NCBI GenBank assembly: GCA_030431525.1
Contig: JAUIJC010000010.1
Location: 1 to 64,000, forward strand
DNA: 64,000 bases
Direction: 5' to 3'
From: Bacteroidia bacterium
Lineage (GTDB): Bacteria; Bacteroidota; Bacteroidia; Cytophagales; JAAEPT01
Translations under genes and position numbers: made by a program
Part shown: piece by piece, positions 9,231 through 17,611 of the stretch
Position numbering within the stretch: the first letter of the stretch is position 1
Layout: every line of letters begins with the position of its first letter
Notes under the pieces: model-generated
Database searches by the model: none
Seen by the model: the letters and a program-made list of their open reading frames with translations, nothing else
Told to the model about the DNA's origin: nothing

Positions 9231-10292
9231 TTAGAAGGAATATCTGATTCCGCCCACCACACCGTAATCGTCTCGAACGGCGTCTTCGGATGGTGGCCGT
9301 TGGTCAAAGTTATGATAAAAGCTGATGTTTAGGCTAAAGTCATTGAAGAGTTCGAAGTCCAGTTTCAGGTCAAGTCTGTTCCTAAGCCTTCCTTTGTTAG
9401 TAATCCCCACATAAAAAGTTTCCGAGGCGGTCAGGTCGAGGCCGCTCTCTCCAAAATCGTAGATGTTCAGGTCTGTGCTAATGAAATATTCTAAGTTGCT
9501 GTCTGTCTGGCTGCCGTCATCGGCATATTCACGGATGGCTGAGAGGCCGTTTGTACCTTTCCAGCGAAATGAATGACGGAATAGTAAGTACCGTCCTATA
9601 CCTGCTGTCGCCTGAATACGGCTTCGAATACCTAATTCAGTATTTTGTTCCACACCAATTTTTCCAGCCCAAAACCATAAAGTTCCCAAAAATCGCCTTT
9701 GGTAGTTTAGATAAATCCCTTGGTTGAGCCCTCGGTCGGCCTCTTCTTGAAAGGTGATAATGCTGTTGCCTTGAAGCTCGACAGTGCGCTTAAAGGTTTC
9801 GTATTGCATCAGTAAATCACCATTGAAACGTAGGATTTTACTAGCGCTGGTATAGCTCCCCCCAATGCCAATCTTGCCAGAGAATTGGTCACCAAAGGAG
9901 TTTTTGTAAGAGGTGATGTCAACCAATTGGTCCAAGCGGACGGGGACGTCTTTTCCAGCTGGTCGAACAATCAGGTGATGGGTGGAATCCAGAGGACTGA
10001 TTCGACCAATATAGGTCATGCCATCCTCCATGGTGAACATGTAAGTTCTTCCCGTTGTGAGGGATTGCACCTCGTCGTGGTCGAGGGTAAGTACATCAAA
10101 TCGCCTGCTGTCAAATTTTATTTTATCGCCAGCAATTCCCTTTACAGTACCAACAAGGGTGTCGCCAGAGATGTGTATCAAGGTGTCGTTTTGACCATAG
10201 CTCTTCTGCAGAAAAGCAAAAAAGACAAGCAGGCAAATGAGTATTGGGCTGTGCAGTCGTTTGTGCAAAAAATTAACCCAATGGAAGCTCAT
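9231..10292 (-). CDS. DUF481-like outer-membrane beta-barrel protein
   Basis: A 353-residue secreted protein with an N-terminal signal peptide (ILICLLVFFAFLQKSYGQ). About 100 residues of small beta-domain follow (DTLVGTVKGIAGDKIKFDSR...; LTTGRTYMFTMEDG), then a series of amphipathic strands ending in VVGGIRYSF. The C-terminal part resembles DUF481 (salt-induced outer-membrane protein YdiY-like). The start codon is immediately adjacent to the stop of the patatin-like gene (10293), so the two are likely cotranscribed and translationally coupled. Function is unknown. Presence of the barrel is inferred from strand pattern and terminal aromatic residue, not from homology search. Confidence 0.65.
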   Translation of the reverse strand: MSFHWVNFLHKRLHSPILICLLVFFAFLQKSYGQNDTLIHISGDTLVGTVKGIAGDKIKFDSRRFDVLTLDHDEVQSLTTGRTYMFTMEDGMTYIGRISPLDSTHHLIVRPAGKDVPVRLDQLVDITSYKNSFGDQFSGKIGIGGSYTSASKILRFNGDLLMQYETFKRTVELQGNSIITFQEEADRGLNQGIYLNYQRRFLGTLWFWAGKIGVEQNTELGIRSRIQATAGIGRYLLFRHSFRWKGTNGLSAIREYADDGSQTDSNLEYFISTDLNIYDFGESGLDLTASETFYVGITNKGRLRNRLDLKLDFELFNDFSLNISFYHNFDQRPPSEDAVRDDYGVVGGIRYSF

Positions 10293-12626
10293 CTACTTTA
10301 TCAGTGACTTAAGTTGAACCGCGGCGGTTCGGTTTGGAATGGAATACAAGGATTGTTGAATGTTCTCCTTCTCACTTTCCGTCAGGTGCCAACTTAGTGA
10401 AGCGCGCTTGCGCTCTGGGGCCTCGGTGTCATGTGCCGTGTCGGTGGGTATGGAGTAACCGTCCTCAGGAGTATATTCGAAATGAATGACCGAAAGGTTG
10501 CCTTTAAACCATGTTGTGGCATATTCTAAATCATGGTCATTGCCCCAGTCCAACAGGTCACCCCATTTGCTCAATGGCCCCGCAATGGGGTTAAACAGCT
10601 TGTCCCAGAAGGATTCAGGGTGTTTTTCTTTGATTTCTTTTCTGCTCTCCGAGTCGCGAATAGTCAGGATAACTACACCACCAGTGTTTTCCGCAATCCA
10701 ATCTTTGAAGGTGTAAATGAATCGAACTGCATCAGATACCCCGAAGTTGTCCGAAAGTCCAGCGTCCATGATTTCCATGGCGGGGTTGCTTGGCAGCACC
10801 ACGTTCGGTGTGATGTAAGGGAAGGTGGCATTCATGCGAAGGGCGCTTAAGAAGCGTAATTCCTCGGCGTCCTGATGCTCAAAGAAGCGCATGAACTCAA
10901 TGGCCTTTGCCCGATTCATTCCACGCTCTCGGTTGTCAGGGAAAGGCGCACACATGTAGGAGACGGGCTGTGGACTGATATAGAGTTTTCTGCCGTCGTT
11001 GATAATGGTGGGAGAGAGGAGGAGCATCGGGATTTTTGCCTGCTCTTCTGGCTCCTTGTAATCAATGATGCGTTTGTTTAAGACTTGGTTGGTATTCAGG
11101 CTCAACTGCCTTTCAAAGGCATAACCACGTCCTTTGGAGTATTTATGTCCTCCAACTTCAAACTGCTGGAACCTGAAAAACAGGTCACTCACCACCATGG
11201 AGAATACCATCGGGTTGAGAATATCCCGTGAAATGTTCTCTACATGCTGGTTGGAATACAATTCCATAGTGTCATTCTCGAGGCTTTGAAGATAAAGCTC
11301 ACGGAAATAGCTGCCGCCAATCAAACCTCCCGAAGAGCCAGTCATCAGCATGGTTTTGCGCATCAACTTGCCCTCCGTCAGGCTATCCAAATGTTGAAGA
11401 GAAAGCGTGCTCCAAACGGCTGCTCGCTGGCCTCCACCGCTTAGGCAGACAAAGACCATTTTTGGTTTTTCACCTTCTGGAAACTTGGATTTCCAATTCT
11501 CTAAAATTTTTAGGGAATGGTTATAGTCTTCGTCAAAGAGTTCTGGAGTAGTCTTTTCGTCAATCGAATGAAGGGAATATTCTGCCTTATGTGTTTGATA
11601 GTCGAGCCCGAATGCCTCATAACGGGTGTCAAAGACTTCTGACTTAATAATGATGTTCAGGGCAATCAGGAGAATAATGCCACCAGTAACTGTCCACGCA
11701 CGAAGCCAATAGGCCACAAATCCTGTGAACAGCAACATGAATGAGAAGAACAGAAGACTACTGGCTGCGGCTGGAATCTGGAAGACAGGTTCTTCTTTAA
11801 AAAGTCCCAAAATGATGATGAGTACAAAAATGGCCGATTCAACGGACACGGCATTCAAGTGGTGCTTGTCAATGATCCTTAGAAGGGCCTCTCGGTCGTA
11901 GGAAATCTCTTGTTTTACCACCTTGAATTTGAAAGCGCTGGAGACGTAACAGAAGGTGCGATAGCGGTGAACACGCTCTTCGGCCATTTTGGTCAGCGTG
12001 TGTCGTGCCTTGAAGCGCCGCCGCCGCATACGTACGTCGATGCTGTGGGCCAGCTCATCAAACACCCGTTTGTTCGTGACTTTGAAATAGTAGAGAAAAG
12101 TGCCGTTGACGATGAAAATCCCCAAGAGCATGGCGCCCACTTCACTTAGGATTTCCCATGTGCCTTGCTGCCCCACGGTCGATTGGAACTCAACGTATTG
12201 AAGGACATAGGTAAAAATGAAGGTGGCGGGAATGATGCTATTGTTGATAGCAAAGGTGGTGAACGGGAAATGTATGGTGCCCAAGAAATGGAACTTGTGG
12301 CTGTCCAAAATGTAGGAGGTGATTTGAAAAGACAGGATGTAGATGCCGAGGCAAATGCCAATGATAAAGGTGGCTTTGTAGCTTACCGTTCCCAAGTATT
12401 CAGGGTCAAGAAAGAGGTAAGGAATTCCGTGCTTTCCCCCAAGGTTGCCCGTTACGATAGCGAAAAGAATCAGCCAGAAAAGTAAAAGGAACTGGTTCTT
12501 CTTAAAGTTGTTCACCAGCAATTGCATCGGAAAGAAGTGGTTCACCCACTTGAACATGCCGATGAGTCTGATGACGATGGGTGCATCGCTCCATGGTTTG
12601 GGCGCTATGGGGGAGTCTGACTTCAT
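10293..12626 (-). CDS. Membrane-anchored patatin-like phospholipase
   Basis: A 777-residue protein. The first 340 residues contain a cluster of hydrophobic helices (for example FLLLFWLILFAIVTGNLGG, then several pairs up to VTGGIILLIALNIII). The rest is a patatin-like domain: an oxyanion glycine run LSGGGQRAAVW, the nucleophile elbow GSSGG (Ser in GxSxG), and the catalytic dyad Asp in IMDAGLSDNFG (DGA/G motif, here DAG). Patatins hydrolyse acyl esters of phospholipids. The membrane portion suggests it acts on the bilayer in which it sits. It is the first gene of a three-gene minus-strand run (with the two barrel proteins), which suggests an envelope-lipid function. Substrate and cleavage site preference cannot be read from sequence. 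Confidence 0.8.
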   Translation of the reverse strand: MKSDSPIAPKPWSDAPIVIRLIGMFKWVNHFFPMQLLVNNFKKNQFLLLFWLILFAIVTGNLGGKHGIPYLFLDPEYLGTVSYKATFIIGICLGIYILSFQITSYILDSHKFHFLGTIHFPFTTFAINNSIIPATFIFTYVLQYVEFQSTVGQQGTWEILSEVGAMLLGIFIVNGTFLYYFKVTNKRVFDELAHSIDVRMRRRRFKARHTLTKMAEERVHRYRTFCYVSSAFKFKVVKQEISYDREALLRIIDKHHLNAVSVESAIFVLIIILGLFKEEPVFQIPAAASSLLFFSFMLLFTGFVAYWLRAWTVTGGIILLIALNIIIKSEVFDTRYEAFGLDYQTHKAEYSLHSIDEKTTPELFDEDYNHSLKILENWKSKFPEGEKPKMVFVCLSGGGQRAAVWSTLSLQHLDSLTEGKLMRKTMLMTGSSGGLIGGSYFRELYLQSLENDTMELYSNQHVENISRDILNPMVFSMVVSDLFFRFQQFEVGGHKYSKGRGYAFERQLSLNTNQVLNKRIIDYKEPEEQAKIPMLLLSPTIINDGRKLYISPQPVSYMCAPFPDNRERGMNRAKAIEFMRFFEHQDAEELRFLSALRMNATFPYITPNVVLPSNPAMEIMDAGLSDNFGVSDAVRFIYTFKDWIAENTGGVVILTIRDSESRKEIKEKHPESFWDKLFNPIAGPLSKWGDLLDWGNDHDLEYATTWFKGNLSVIHFEYTPEDGYSIPTDTAHDTEAPERKRASLSWHLTESEKENIQQSLYSIPNRTAAVQLKSLIK

Positions 12627-12772
12627 AGAGAAGATGCAAAGATTGGAAAATTGGATGAGGAGGGCAGATTTTCTAGGGCCTTCTATTCAATCTGGGCCTC
12701 AATTTTGTTACGGAAATTTTATGCCAAAGGAAACGCGAAACGCTTTCATGGACTTATTTTTCTAATTCTGAT

Positions 12773-12780
12773 TACTTTTG
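12773..12780 (+). promoter_or_regulatory. Candidate -7 element upstream of lepA
   Basis: TACTTTTG matches the Bacteroidota -7 consensus TAnnTTTG exactly. No TTG/TTTG stands at the expected -33 distance, so the promoter is only half supported. If used, the transcript would begin at the edge of the 163-bp repeat element, placing that element in the lepA leader. Confidence 0.35.
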
Positions 12781-12787
12781 CACCGTT

Positions 12788-12950
12788 AGCAAAAGAAAAA
12801 CAATAAGCTGACCCAGTCGTTTTGTTCTTTTGCCCGCTGTTCGTGGCAAGTTGATTTGCGGTAGCTATGGCTATCCCTGCATCCACTTTCCACAAACAAC
12901 GAACAAAATAACTGCGCCTTAGTGGGCCAGTTTATTATTTCACTTTCGCT
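12788..12950 (+). mobile_element. 163-bp MITE-like repeat, copy 1
   Basis: A 163-bp block that recurs in inverted orientation at 16630-16792. By hand alignment without gaps I count about 22 mismatches (about 86% identity), with both copies exactly the same length. The ends form imperfect terminal inverted repeats of about 30 bp (AGCAAAAG... against AGCGAAAG...), and the interior holds a second hairpin around GTTCGTGGCAAG / CTTTCCACAAAC. It has no coding capacity. It lies between patatin and lepA and would form part of the lepA leader. Non-autonomous transposon, RNA-structure element or REP-like unit are all possible. Confidence 0.75.
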
Positions 12951-13041
12951 TATCGTACAGAGAGAGTGCGGGGTTTGCTTACTTATATCAGCAAATTCAG
13001 TCCATTGTTCCGCATTCCGTACCAATCTCAGACCTTCCCCG

Positions 13042-14829
13042 ATGAAGAACATTCGCAACTTTTGCATCATTGCCCATATTGACCACGGCAAGAGCACCTT
13101 GGCCGACCGCCTTTTGGAATTTACGGGTACCGTTACCGACCGAGAAATGCAAGCCCAGGTCCTCGATGACATGGATTTGGAGAAGGAAAGGGGCATTACG
13201 ATTAAGTCGCATGCCATCCAAATGGACTTTGAATTTGAGGGGGAGAAATATGTGCTGAACCTGATTGACACTCCAGGACACGTTGACTTTTCTTACGAAG
13301 TTTCTCGTTCCATCGCTGCCTGTGAAGGGGCATTGTTGGTAGTGGATGCTGCTCAAGGCATCGAGGCGCAGACCATTTCCAACTTGTATTTGGCTTTGGA
13401 GCATGACCTGGAAATCATTCCAGTTTTGAATAAAATTGACTTGCCTGGCGCTCAGCCTGAGGTGGTGACTGACCAAATTATTGATTTGATTGGTGGCGAC
13501 CCAGAGAATGTGATTCACGCCAGCGCCAAGGAAGGACTTGGTATTCCTGAGATTTTGGAGGCCATCATCAACCGTGTGCCTTCACCAAAAGGTGAGCCAG
13601 AGGAACCGCTTCAAGCCTTGATTTTTGACTCTGTTTTCAACTCATACCGTGGTATTGAGGTGTATTTCCGTGTCAAAAACGGAGAGATTCACAAGGGCGA
13701 CCGTGTGAAGTTCATGGCTACGGGCAAGGAGTATGACGCCGATGAGATTGGCGTGTTGCGCCTAAAGCAGGAGCCAAGGAACGTCATCAAAACCGGTGAT
13801 GTAGGTTATCTGATTTCGGGTATCAAGCAGGCCAAAGAGGTGAAGGTGGGTGACACCATCACCCGTAAAGACAGGCCTTGTGAAAAGGCCATTGCTGGTT
13901 TCGAGGATGTGAAGCCGATGGTATTTGCAGGTATCTATCCTGTGGAAACCACGGAATATGAGGACTTGCGTGATGCCATGGAGAAGCTTCAGTTGAATGA
14001 CGCTTCGTTGGTGTGGGAGCCAGAGACCTCGTTGGCACTTGGTTTTGGATTCCGTTGCGGATTCTTGGGCATGCTCCACATGGAAATTGTTCAGGAGCGT
14101 TTGGAGCGTGAGTTCAATATTACTGTCATCACTACTGTACCATCTGTACAGTTCCACGCCATCGGCAACAAGGAGGAGCTCATTATTGTGAATGCTCCAT
14201 CCGAATTGCCAGATGGAAACAATATGATTCGGGTAGAGGAGCCTTTCGTAAAGGCCCAAATCATTACCCGTGCAGACTTTGTTGGTCCAATCATCAGCCT
14301 TTGCATGGACAAGCGTGGTCAAATCCTTAACCAAGTGTATTTGACTGCCGACCGTGTGGAGTTGTCGTTTGACTTGCCACTTGCTGAGATTGTATTTGAC
14401 TTCTTCGACAAGTTGAAAACCATTTCCAAGGGTTATGCTTCCTTGGATTATGAGTTGAAAGGCTTCAAACCTTCCAAATTGGTTAAGCTTGATATCATGT
14501 TGAACGGTGAGCCTGTGGATGCCCTTTCGGCCATTGTTCACCGTGACAAGGCTTATGAGTGGGGCAAGCGCTTGTGTGAAAAGTTGAAAGAGCTTGTACC
14601 TCGCCAACAGTTTGAGATTGCCATTCAGGCAGCCATTGGTACGAAGGTTATCGCTCGTGAAACCGTGAAGGCCCTTCGTAAGAACGTAACAGCAAAATGT
14701 TACGGTGGTGACATCTCCCGTAAGCGTAAGCTTTTGGAAAAGCAGAAAGCTGGTAAGAAACGCATGCGTCAGGTTGGTCGTGTGGAGATTCCACAGGAGG
14801 CCTTCATGGCGGTATTGAAATTGGACTAA
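13042..14829 (+). CDS. lepA: Elongation factor 4 (LepA)
   Basis: A 595-residue translational GTPase, close to the usual LepA length of about 600. It opens [19 protein letters not shown] (G1 P-loop), then [11 protein letters not shown] (G3) and NKIDLPGA (G4). The LepA-specific C-terminal domain ends with [23 protein letters not shown]4 back-translocates or remodels stalled ribosomes under stress. A longer in-frame start at 12922 exists, but it would add 40 residues encoded within the repeat element, so the start at 13042 is preferred. It is followed by a strong hairpin terminator and then folD, each in its own transcription unit as far as the sequence shows. Confidence 0.97.
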   Translation: MKNIRNFCIIAHIDHGKSTLADRLLEFTGTVTDREMQAQVLDDMDLEKERGITIKSHAIQMDFEFEGEKYVLNLIDTPGHVDFSYEVSRSIAACEGALLVVDAAQGIEAQTISNLYLALEHDLEIIPVLNKIDLPGAQPEVVTDQIIDLIGGDPENVIHASAKEGLGIPEILEAIINRVPSPKGEPEEPLQALIFDSVFNSYRGIEVYFRVKNGEIHKGDRVKFMATGKEYDADEIGVLRLKQEPRNVIKTGDVGYLISGIKQAKEVKVGDTITRKDRPCEKAIAGFEDVKPMVFAGIYPVETTEYEDLRDAMEKLQLNDASLVWEPETSLALGFGFRCGFLGMLHMEIVQERLEREFNITVITTVPSVQFHAIGNKEELIIVNAPSELPDGNNMIRVEEPFVKAQIITRADFVGPIISLCMDKRGQILNQVYLTADRVELSFDLPLAEIVFDFFDKLKTISKGYASLDYELKGFKPSKLVKLDIMLNGEPVDALSAIVHRDKAYEWGKRLCEKLKELVPRQQFEIAIQAAIGTKVIARETVKALRKNVTAKCYGGDISRKRKLLEKQKAGKKRMRQVGRVEIPQEAFMAVLKLD

Positions 14830-14837
14830 GTCAGTTA

Positions 14838-14887
14838 ACAGTCAACGGTTAGCAGTTATCATCTGCTAACTATTGACTGTTTTTTTG
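14838..14887 (+). terminator. lepA terminator built from GTTAAC/GTCAAC repeats
   Basis: Arms 14838-14855 and 14863-14880 pair at 16 of 18 positions with a 7-nt loop, followed by seven T residues. The left arm contains iterated AGTTAAC/AGTCAAC/GTTAGC units; further GGTTAACTG copies lie at 14939-14970 ahead of folD. Confidence 0.75.
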
Positions 14888-14976
14888 ATAAAGTTCTATT
14901 GAAAAGAAATAATGAATTGGCCAACCTGATGGCCTTTGGTTAACTGCTCACGGTTAACTGATAACTGATTACTAAA

Positions 14977-15846
14977 ATGACTTTACTCGACGGCAAGAAG
15001 ACTTCAGCCGATATCAAAGAATCCATCCGTCTGGAGGTGGAGCAAATCAAGAAGGATGGAGGCAAAATTCCTCACTTGGCCGCTATTTTAGTGGGAGAGG
15101 ATGGAGCCAGCCAGACTTATGTGAACCGCAAGGTGAAGGATTGTGAATATGTTGGTTTCGAGTCAACTTTGTTGCGTTTCCAAGACTCTATCACCGAAGA
15201 GGAGCTTTTGGCTGAGATTGAAAAGGTAAACCAAGATGCCGATATCGACGGTTTGATTGTTCAGTTGCCTTTGCCAAAGCACATCTCCAAGGACAAGGTG
15301 ATGGCGACCATCGACCCAAAGAAAGACGTGGATGGTTTCCACATCGACAACGTGGGCCGCATGGTGAGCGGAAAGCCTTGCTACTTGCCAGCCACGCCTT
15401 ATGGCATCCTCCTTTTGTTGGAGAAATATGGTATCGAAACCCGTGGAAAGCATTGTGTGGTCGTTGGTCGTAGCCATATCGTGGGCACACCAATGAGCAT
15501 TTTGATGAACCTCCGTGCTGACTGTACCGTGACCATCACACACCGTCACACTGTTGATTTGCCGAAATACACCAAGGAAGCTGACATCTTGATTGTGGCT
15601 GTCGGTATTCCTGAGTTTATCAAGGCGGACATGGTGAAGGATGATGTGGTTGTAGTTGACGTGGGCATCACCCGTGTAGAGGACACTTCCAAAAAGTCTG
15701 GCTTCTCCTTGAAGGGAGACGTCGCCTTTGATGAGGTAGCTCCAAAATCCAGCTTCATCACGCCAGTGCCAGGTGGTGTTGGTCCAATGACCATTGCTTC
15801 CTTGTTGAAGAATACCTTGCTTGCCGCCAAAGGCGAGATTTATTAA
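14977..15846 (+). CDS. folD: Bifunctional methylene-THF dehydrogenase/cyclohydrolase FolD
   Basis: A 289-residue enzyme of one-carbon metabolism. It oxidises 5,10-methylene-tetrahydrofolate to methenyl-THF with NADP and hydrolyses it to 10-formyl-THF in the cytoplasm. Diagnostic segments are [13 protein letters not shown] (active-site tyrosine and lysine), [22 protein letters not shown] and [14 protein letters not shown] (nucleotide site), and the C-terminal [16 protein letters not shown]. The length is the family norm. It lies 147 nt after lepA behind a terminator and is itself followed by a perfect 20-bp hairpin, so it is probably monocistronic. Confidence 0.97.
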   Translation: MTLLDGKKTSADIKESIRLEVEQIKKDGGKIPHLAAILVGEDGASQTYVNRKVKDCEYVGFESTLLRFQDSITEEELLAEIEKVNQDADIDGLIVQLPLPKHISKDKVMATIDPKKDVDGFHIDNVGRMVSGKPCYLPATPYGILLLLEKYGIETRGKHCVVVGRSHIVGTPMSILMNLRADCTVTITHRHTVDLPKYTKEADILIVAVGIPEFIKADMVKDDVVVVDVGITRVEDTSKKSGFSLKGDVAFDEVAPKSSFITPVPGGVGPMTIASLLKNTLLAAKGEIY

Positions 15847-15859
15847 GGCCTTAGATGTT

Positions 15860-15912
15860 AGACTTTAGACATTAGCCCAAATATTGGCTGGGCTAATGTC
15901 TAAAGTCTTTTC
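15860..15912 (+). terminator. folD terminator, perfect 20-bp stem
   Basis: Arms 15860-15879 and 15889-15908 are perfectly complementary over 20 bp (AGACTTTAGACATTAGCCCA), with a 9-nt loop, then TTTCTCT. The left arm is preceded by TTAGATGTTAGAC, so the unit TTAGAC is iterated as in other hairpins of this window. Confidence 0.75.
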
Positions 15913-15948
15913 TCTAATTGTCCAAACCCCAATTCACACTTCCTTTCC

Positions 15949-16566
15949 ATGTCACAGCCAGATTTACACAACCTTCCCGTAATGGAGTCATTCTACACCT
16001 TGCAAGGTGAGGGCTGTCATGCTGGAAGGGCCGCCTATTTCATTCGATTGGGTGGTTGTGATGTGGGTTGTGTTTGGTGCGATGTCAAGGAGTCGTGGGA
16101 GGCTGAAAAGCATCCACTATTTTCTGTGACTGACATTGCCGATAAGGCAGTTGAGGAATCAGCAGGCCGTCTGGCAGTCATTACCGGAGGTGAGCCTCTG
16201 ATGTATGATTTGTCGGCTTTGACCCAAAACCTGAAGGATAAAGGTTTTGAATTGAATATCGAGACGGCAGGTGTCTATCCAATTACAGGAGAGTGGGACT
16301 GGATTTGTTTCTCCCCAAAGAAATTCAAGCAGCCCTTGCCGGAGTATTTTGAGAAATCACATGAGTTGAAGGTGGTGATTTTCAATAAAAAAGACTTTGA
16401 ATGGGCAGAATCCTTGGCTGAGCAAATGCATAAGGATGCAGCGCTTTTCCTTCAGGTAGAATGGTCAAAAAAAGATGAGCTTCTGCCTTTGGTCATTGAC
16501 TATGTCAAGGAGCATCCAAAGTGGAGAATATCGCTGCAAACACACAAGTATATGGATATCCCGTAA
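15949..16566 (+). CDS. queE: 7-carboxy-7-deazaguanine synthase QueE
   Basis: A 205-residue radical-SAM enzyme of queuosine biosynthesis; it converts 6-carboxy-tetrahydropterin to 7-carboxy-7-deazaguanine. The N-terminus shows the family's FYTLQGEG motif, followed by LGGCDVGCVWCDVKE, a C-x3-C-x2-C [4Fe-4S] cluster site, and TGGEP further on. The length is typical of the compact QueE type. Other queuosine genes are not in the window. Short gap after folD's terminator, own terminator behind. Confidence 0.93.
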   Translation: MSQPDLHNLPVMESFYTLQGEGCHAGRAAYFIRLGGCDVGCVWCDVKESWEAEKHPLFSVTDIADKAVEESAGRLAVITGGEPLMYDLSALTQNLKDKGFELNIETAGVYPITGEWDWICFSPKKFKQPLPEYFEKSHELKVVIFNKKDFEWAESLAEQMHKDAALFLQVEWSKKDELLPLVIDYVKEHPKWRISLQTHKYMDIP

Positions 16567-16586
16567 GGGGAAATCATTCAATGTTA

Positions 16587-16625
16587 AAAGGCATGGAACA
16601 GTAAATGTTTCATGCCTTTTTTTGT
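16587..16625 (+). terminator. queE terminator
   Basis: Arms 16587-16599 and 16607-16619 pair over 13 bp with one G-U wobble, followed by a T run. It ends five bases before repeat copy 2. Confidence 0.8.
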
Positions 16626-16629
16626 GCCC

Positions 16630-16792
16630 AGCGAAAGTGAAATAATAAACTGGCTCACTAAAGCGCAGTTATTTTGTTCGCTGTCGGTAGCAAATTGATG
16701 CAGGGATAGCAGTAGCTATCGCAAATCAAGTTGCTACCGACAGTGGGCAAAACAACAAGCTGACTGGGTCAGCTTGTTGTTTTTCTTTTGCT
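16630..16792 (-). mobile_element. 163-bp MITE-like repeat, copy 2 (inverted)
   Basis: Inverted copy of the element at 12788-12950, the same 163 bp long. Its interior hairpin is formed by TGTCGGTAGCAA and TTGCTACCGACA. Compared with copy 1 both arms differ at the same places and remain complementary, a covariation that points to a selected structure or to arm-to-arm conversion. It lies between the queE terminator and the acetyltransferase gene. The 70 bases between it and the next start show no other clear signal. Confidence 0.75.
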
Positions 16793-16863
16793 CAATCTAA
16801 CCCTCGAAATAGAATAGTCGTTAAAAACACTAAGAAGTCAATTCTCAACCTTGCTATCGAACT

Positions 16864-17487
16864 ATGCGAACCGAGAAGGAAAAAATGCTGTCCGCTGAAT
16901 ATTATAACCCATCGGATAAATTATTGGTGGCAGATCGCAAAAAGGCCGAAGAACTGCTAAAAAGTTACAATCGTAATGGGCAACAGGGGAAGCGTGGCAT
17001 GCCCTTGACAGAGATTCTCGGAAAGGAAAATCGGGGAATGGTAAAGCCTCCCTTTGCCTGTACCTATGGGTATAATATCCAATTAGGGAAGGGGTTTCGG
17101 GCAGAGCAAGGCTGTTGTTTAAATGATTGCAATAGTATTGTGATTGGCGAAAACGTGATTTTGGGCGAGGGGGTGAAGATTACCACCTTGGTCGAAAAGA
17201 AGGACAAGGCTGTGTTGGAAATGGCATATCCTGTGAGAATTGGGAACAACGTTTATATCGGAGACCGAACGGTTGTGTGTTCAGGAGTCAGTATTGGCGA
17301 TAATGTGATCATCGCTCCAGGAAGTGTTGTTTCCATTGATATTCCAGATAATGTCATCGCAGCAGGAACCCCTTGTCGGGCGATTCAGATTGTGCCCCCT
17401 TTAGAAATGTTGAACAAACTTGAAGAATTGAAGCGGGGGAAGGGAAGCTTAGACGCTGAAGATGAAGGTAGAGGTCTGGCAGCCTAA
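16864..17487 (+). CDS. Maltose/galactoside O-acetyltransferase-like hexapeptide enzyme
   Basis: A 207-residue left-handed beta-helix acetyltransferase of the LacA/Maa type. It begins with an N-terminal helical part ending in FACTYGYNIQLGKGFRAEQG, followed by hexapeptide turns (IVIGENVILGEGV, VRIGNNVYIGDRTVVCSGVSIGDNVIIAPGSVV) and the closing AAGTPCRAI. In this family a histidine (in NHN/DHD) is catalytic. Here the equivalent region reads CCLNDCNSIVIG, so the usual histidine is not apparent, which may reflect a shifted active site or loss of classical activity. Acceptor unknown. The C-terminal tail (residues about 185-207) is charged and likely disordered. Confidence 0.8.
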   Translation: MRTEKEKMLSAEYYNPSDKLLVADRKKAEELLKSYNRNGQQGKRGMPLTEILGKENRGMVKPPFACTYGYNIQLGKGFRAEQGCCLNDCNSIVIGENVILGEGVKITTLVEKKDKAVLEMAYPVRIGNNVYIGDRTVVCSGVSIGDNVIIAPGSVVSIDIPDNVIAAGTPCRAIQIVPPLEMLNKLEELKRGKGSLDAEDEGRGLAA

Positions 17488-17548
17488 GAAAAGTAAATGT
17501 TGCCTATCTGTTCATCTTTTGCTTATGCTCAATGAGCAAGGAAAGAAG

Positions 17549-17582
17549 GCACAATAACTCAGTTGTTGTGCTTTCGTTTTTA
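17549..17582 (+). terminator. Terminator after acetyltransferase gene
   Basis: Arms GCACAATAAC (17549-17558) and GTTGTTGTGC (17562-17571), with a 3-nt loop and a T-rich tail. It ends just ahead of the next gene. Confidence 0.6.
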
Positions 17583-17611
17583 TATCGATTCACCAAAAAA
17601 ATAGAAAACCC

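Noticed and set aside
12922-13041. Longer N-terminus of LepA
   Set aside because: The extension is encoded by the repeat element and is absent from the family; the conserved start is at 13042.
13762-14607. 281-codon minus-strand frame inside lepA
   Set aside because: Lies wholly opposite lepA, which is certain; composition indicates a shadow.
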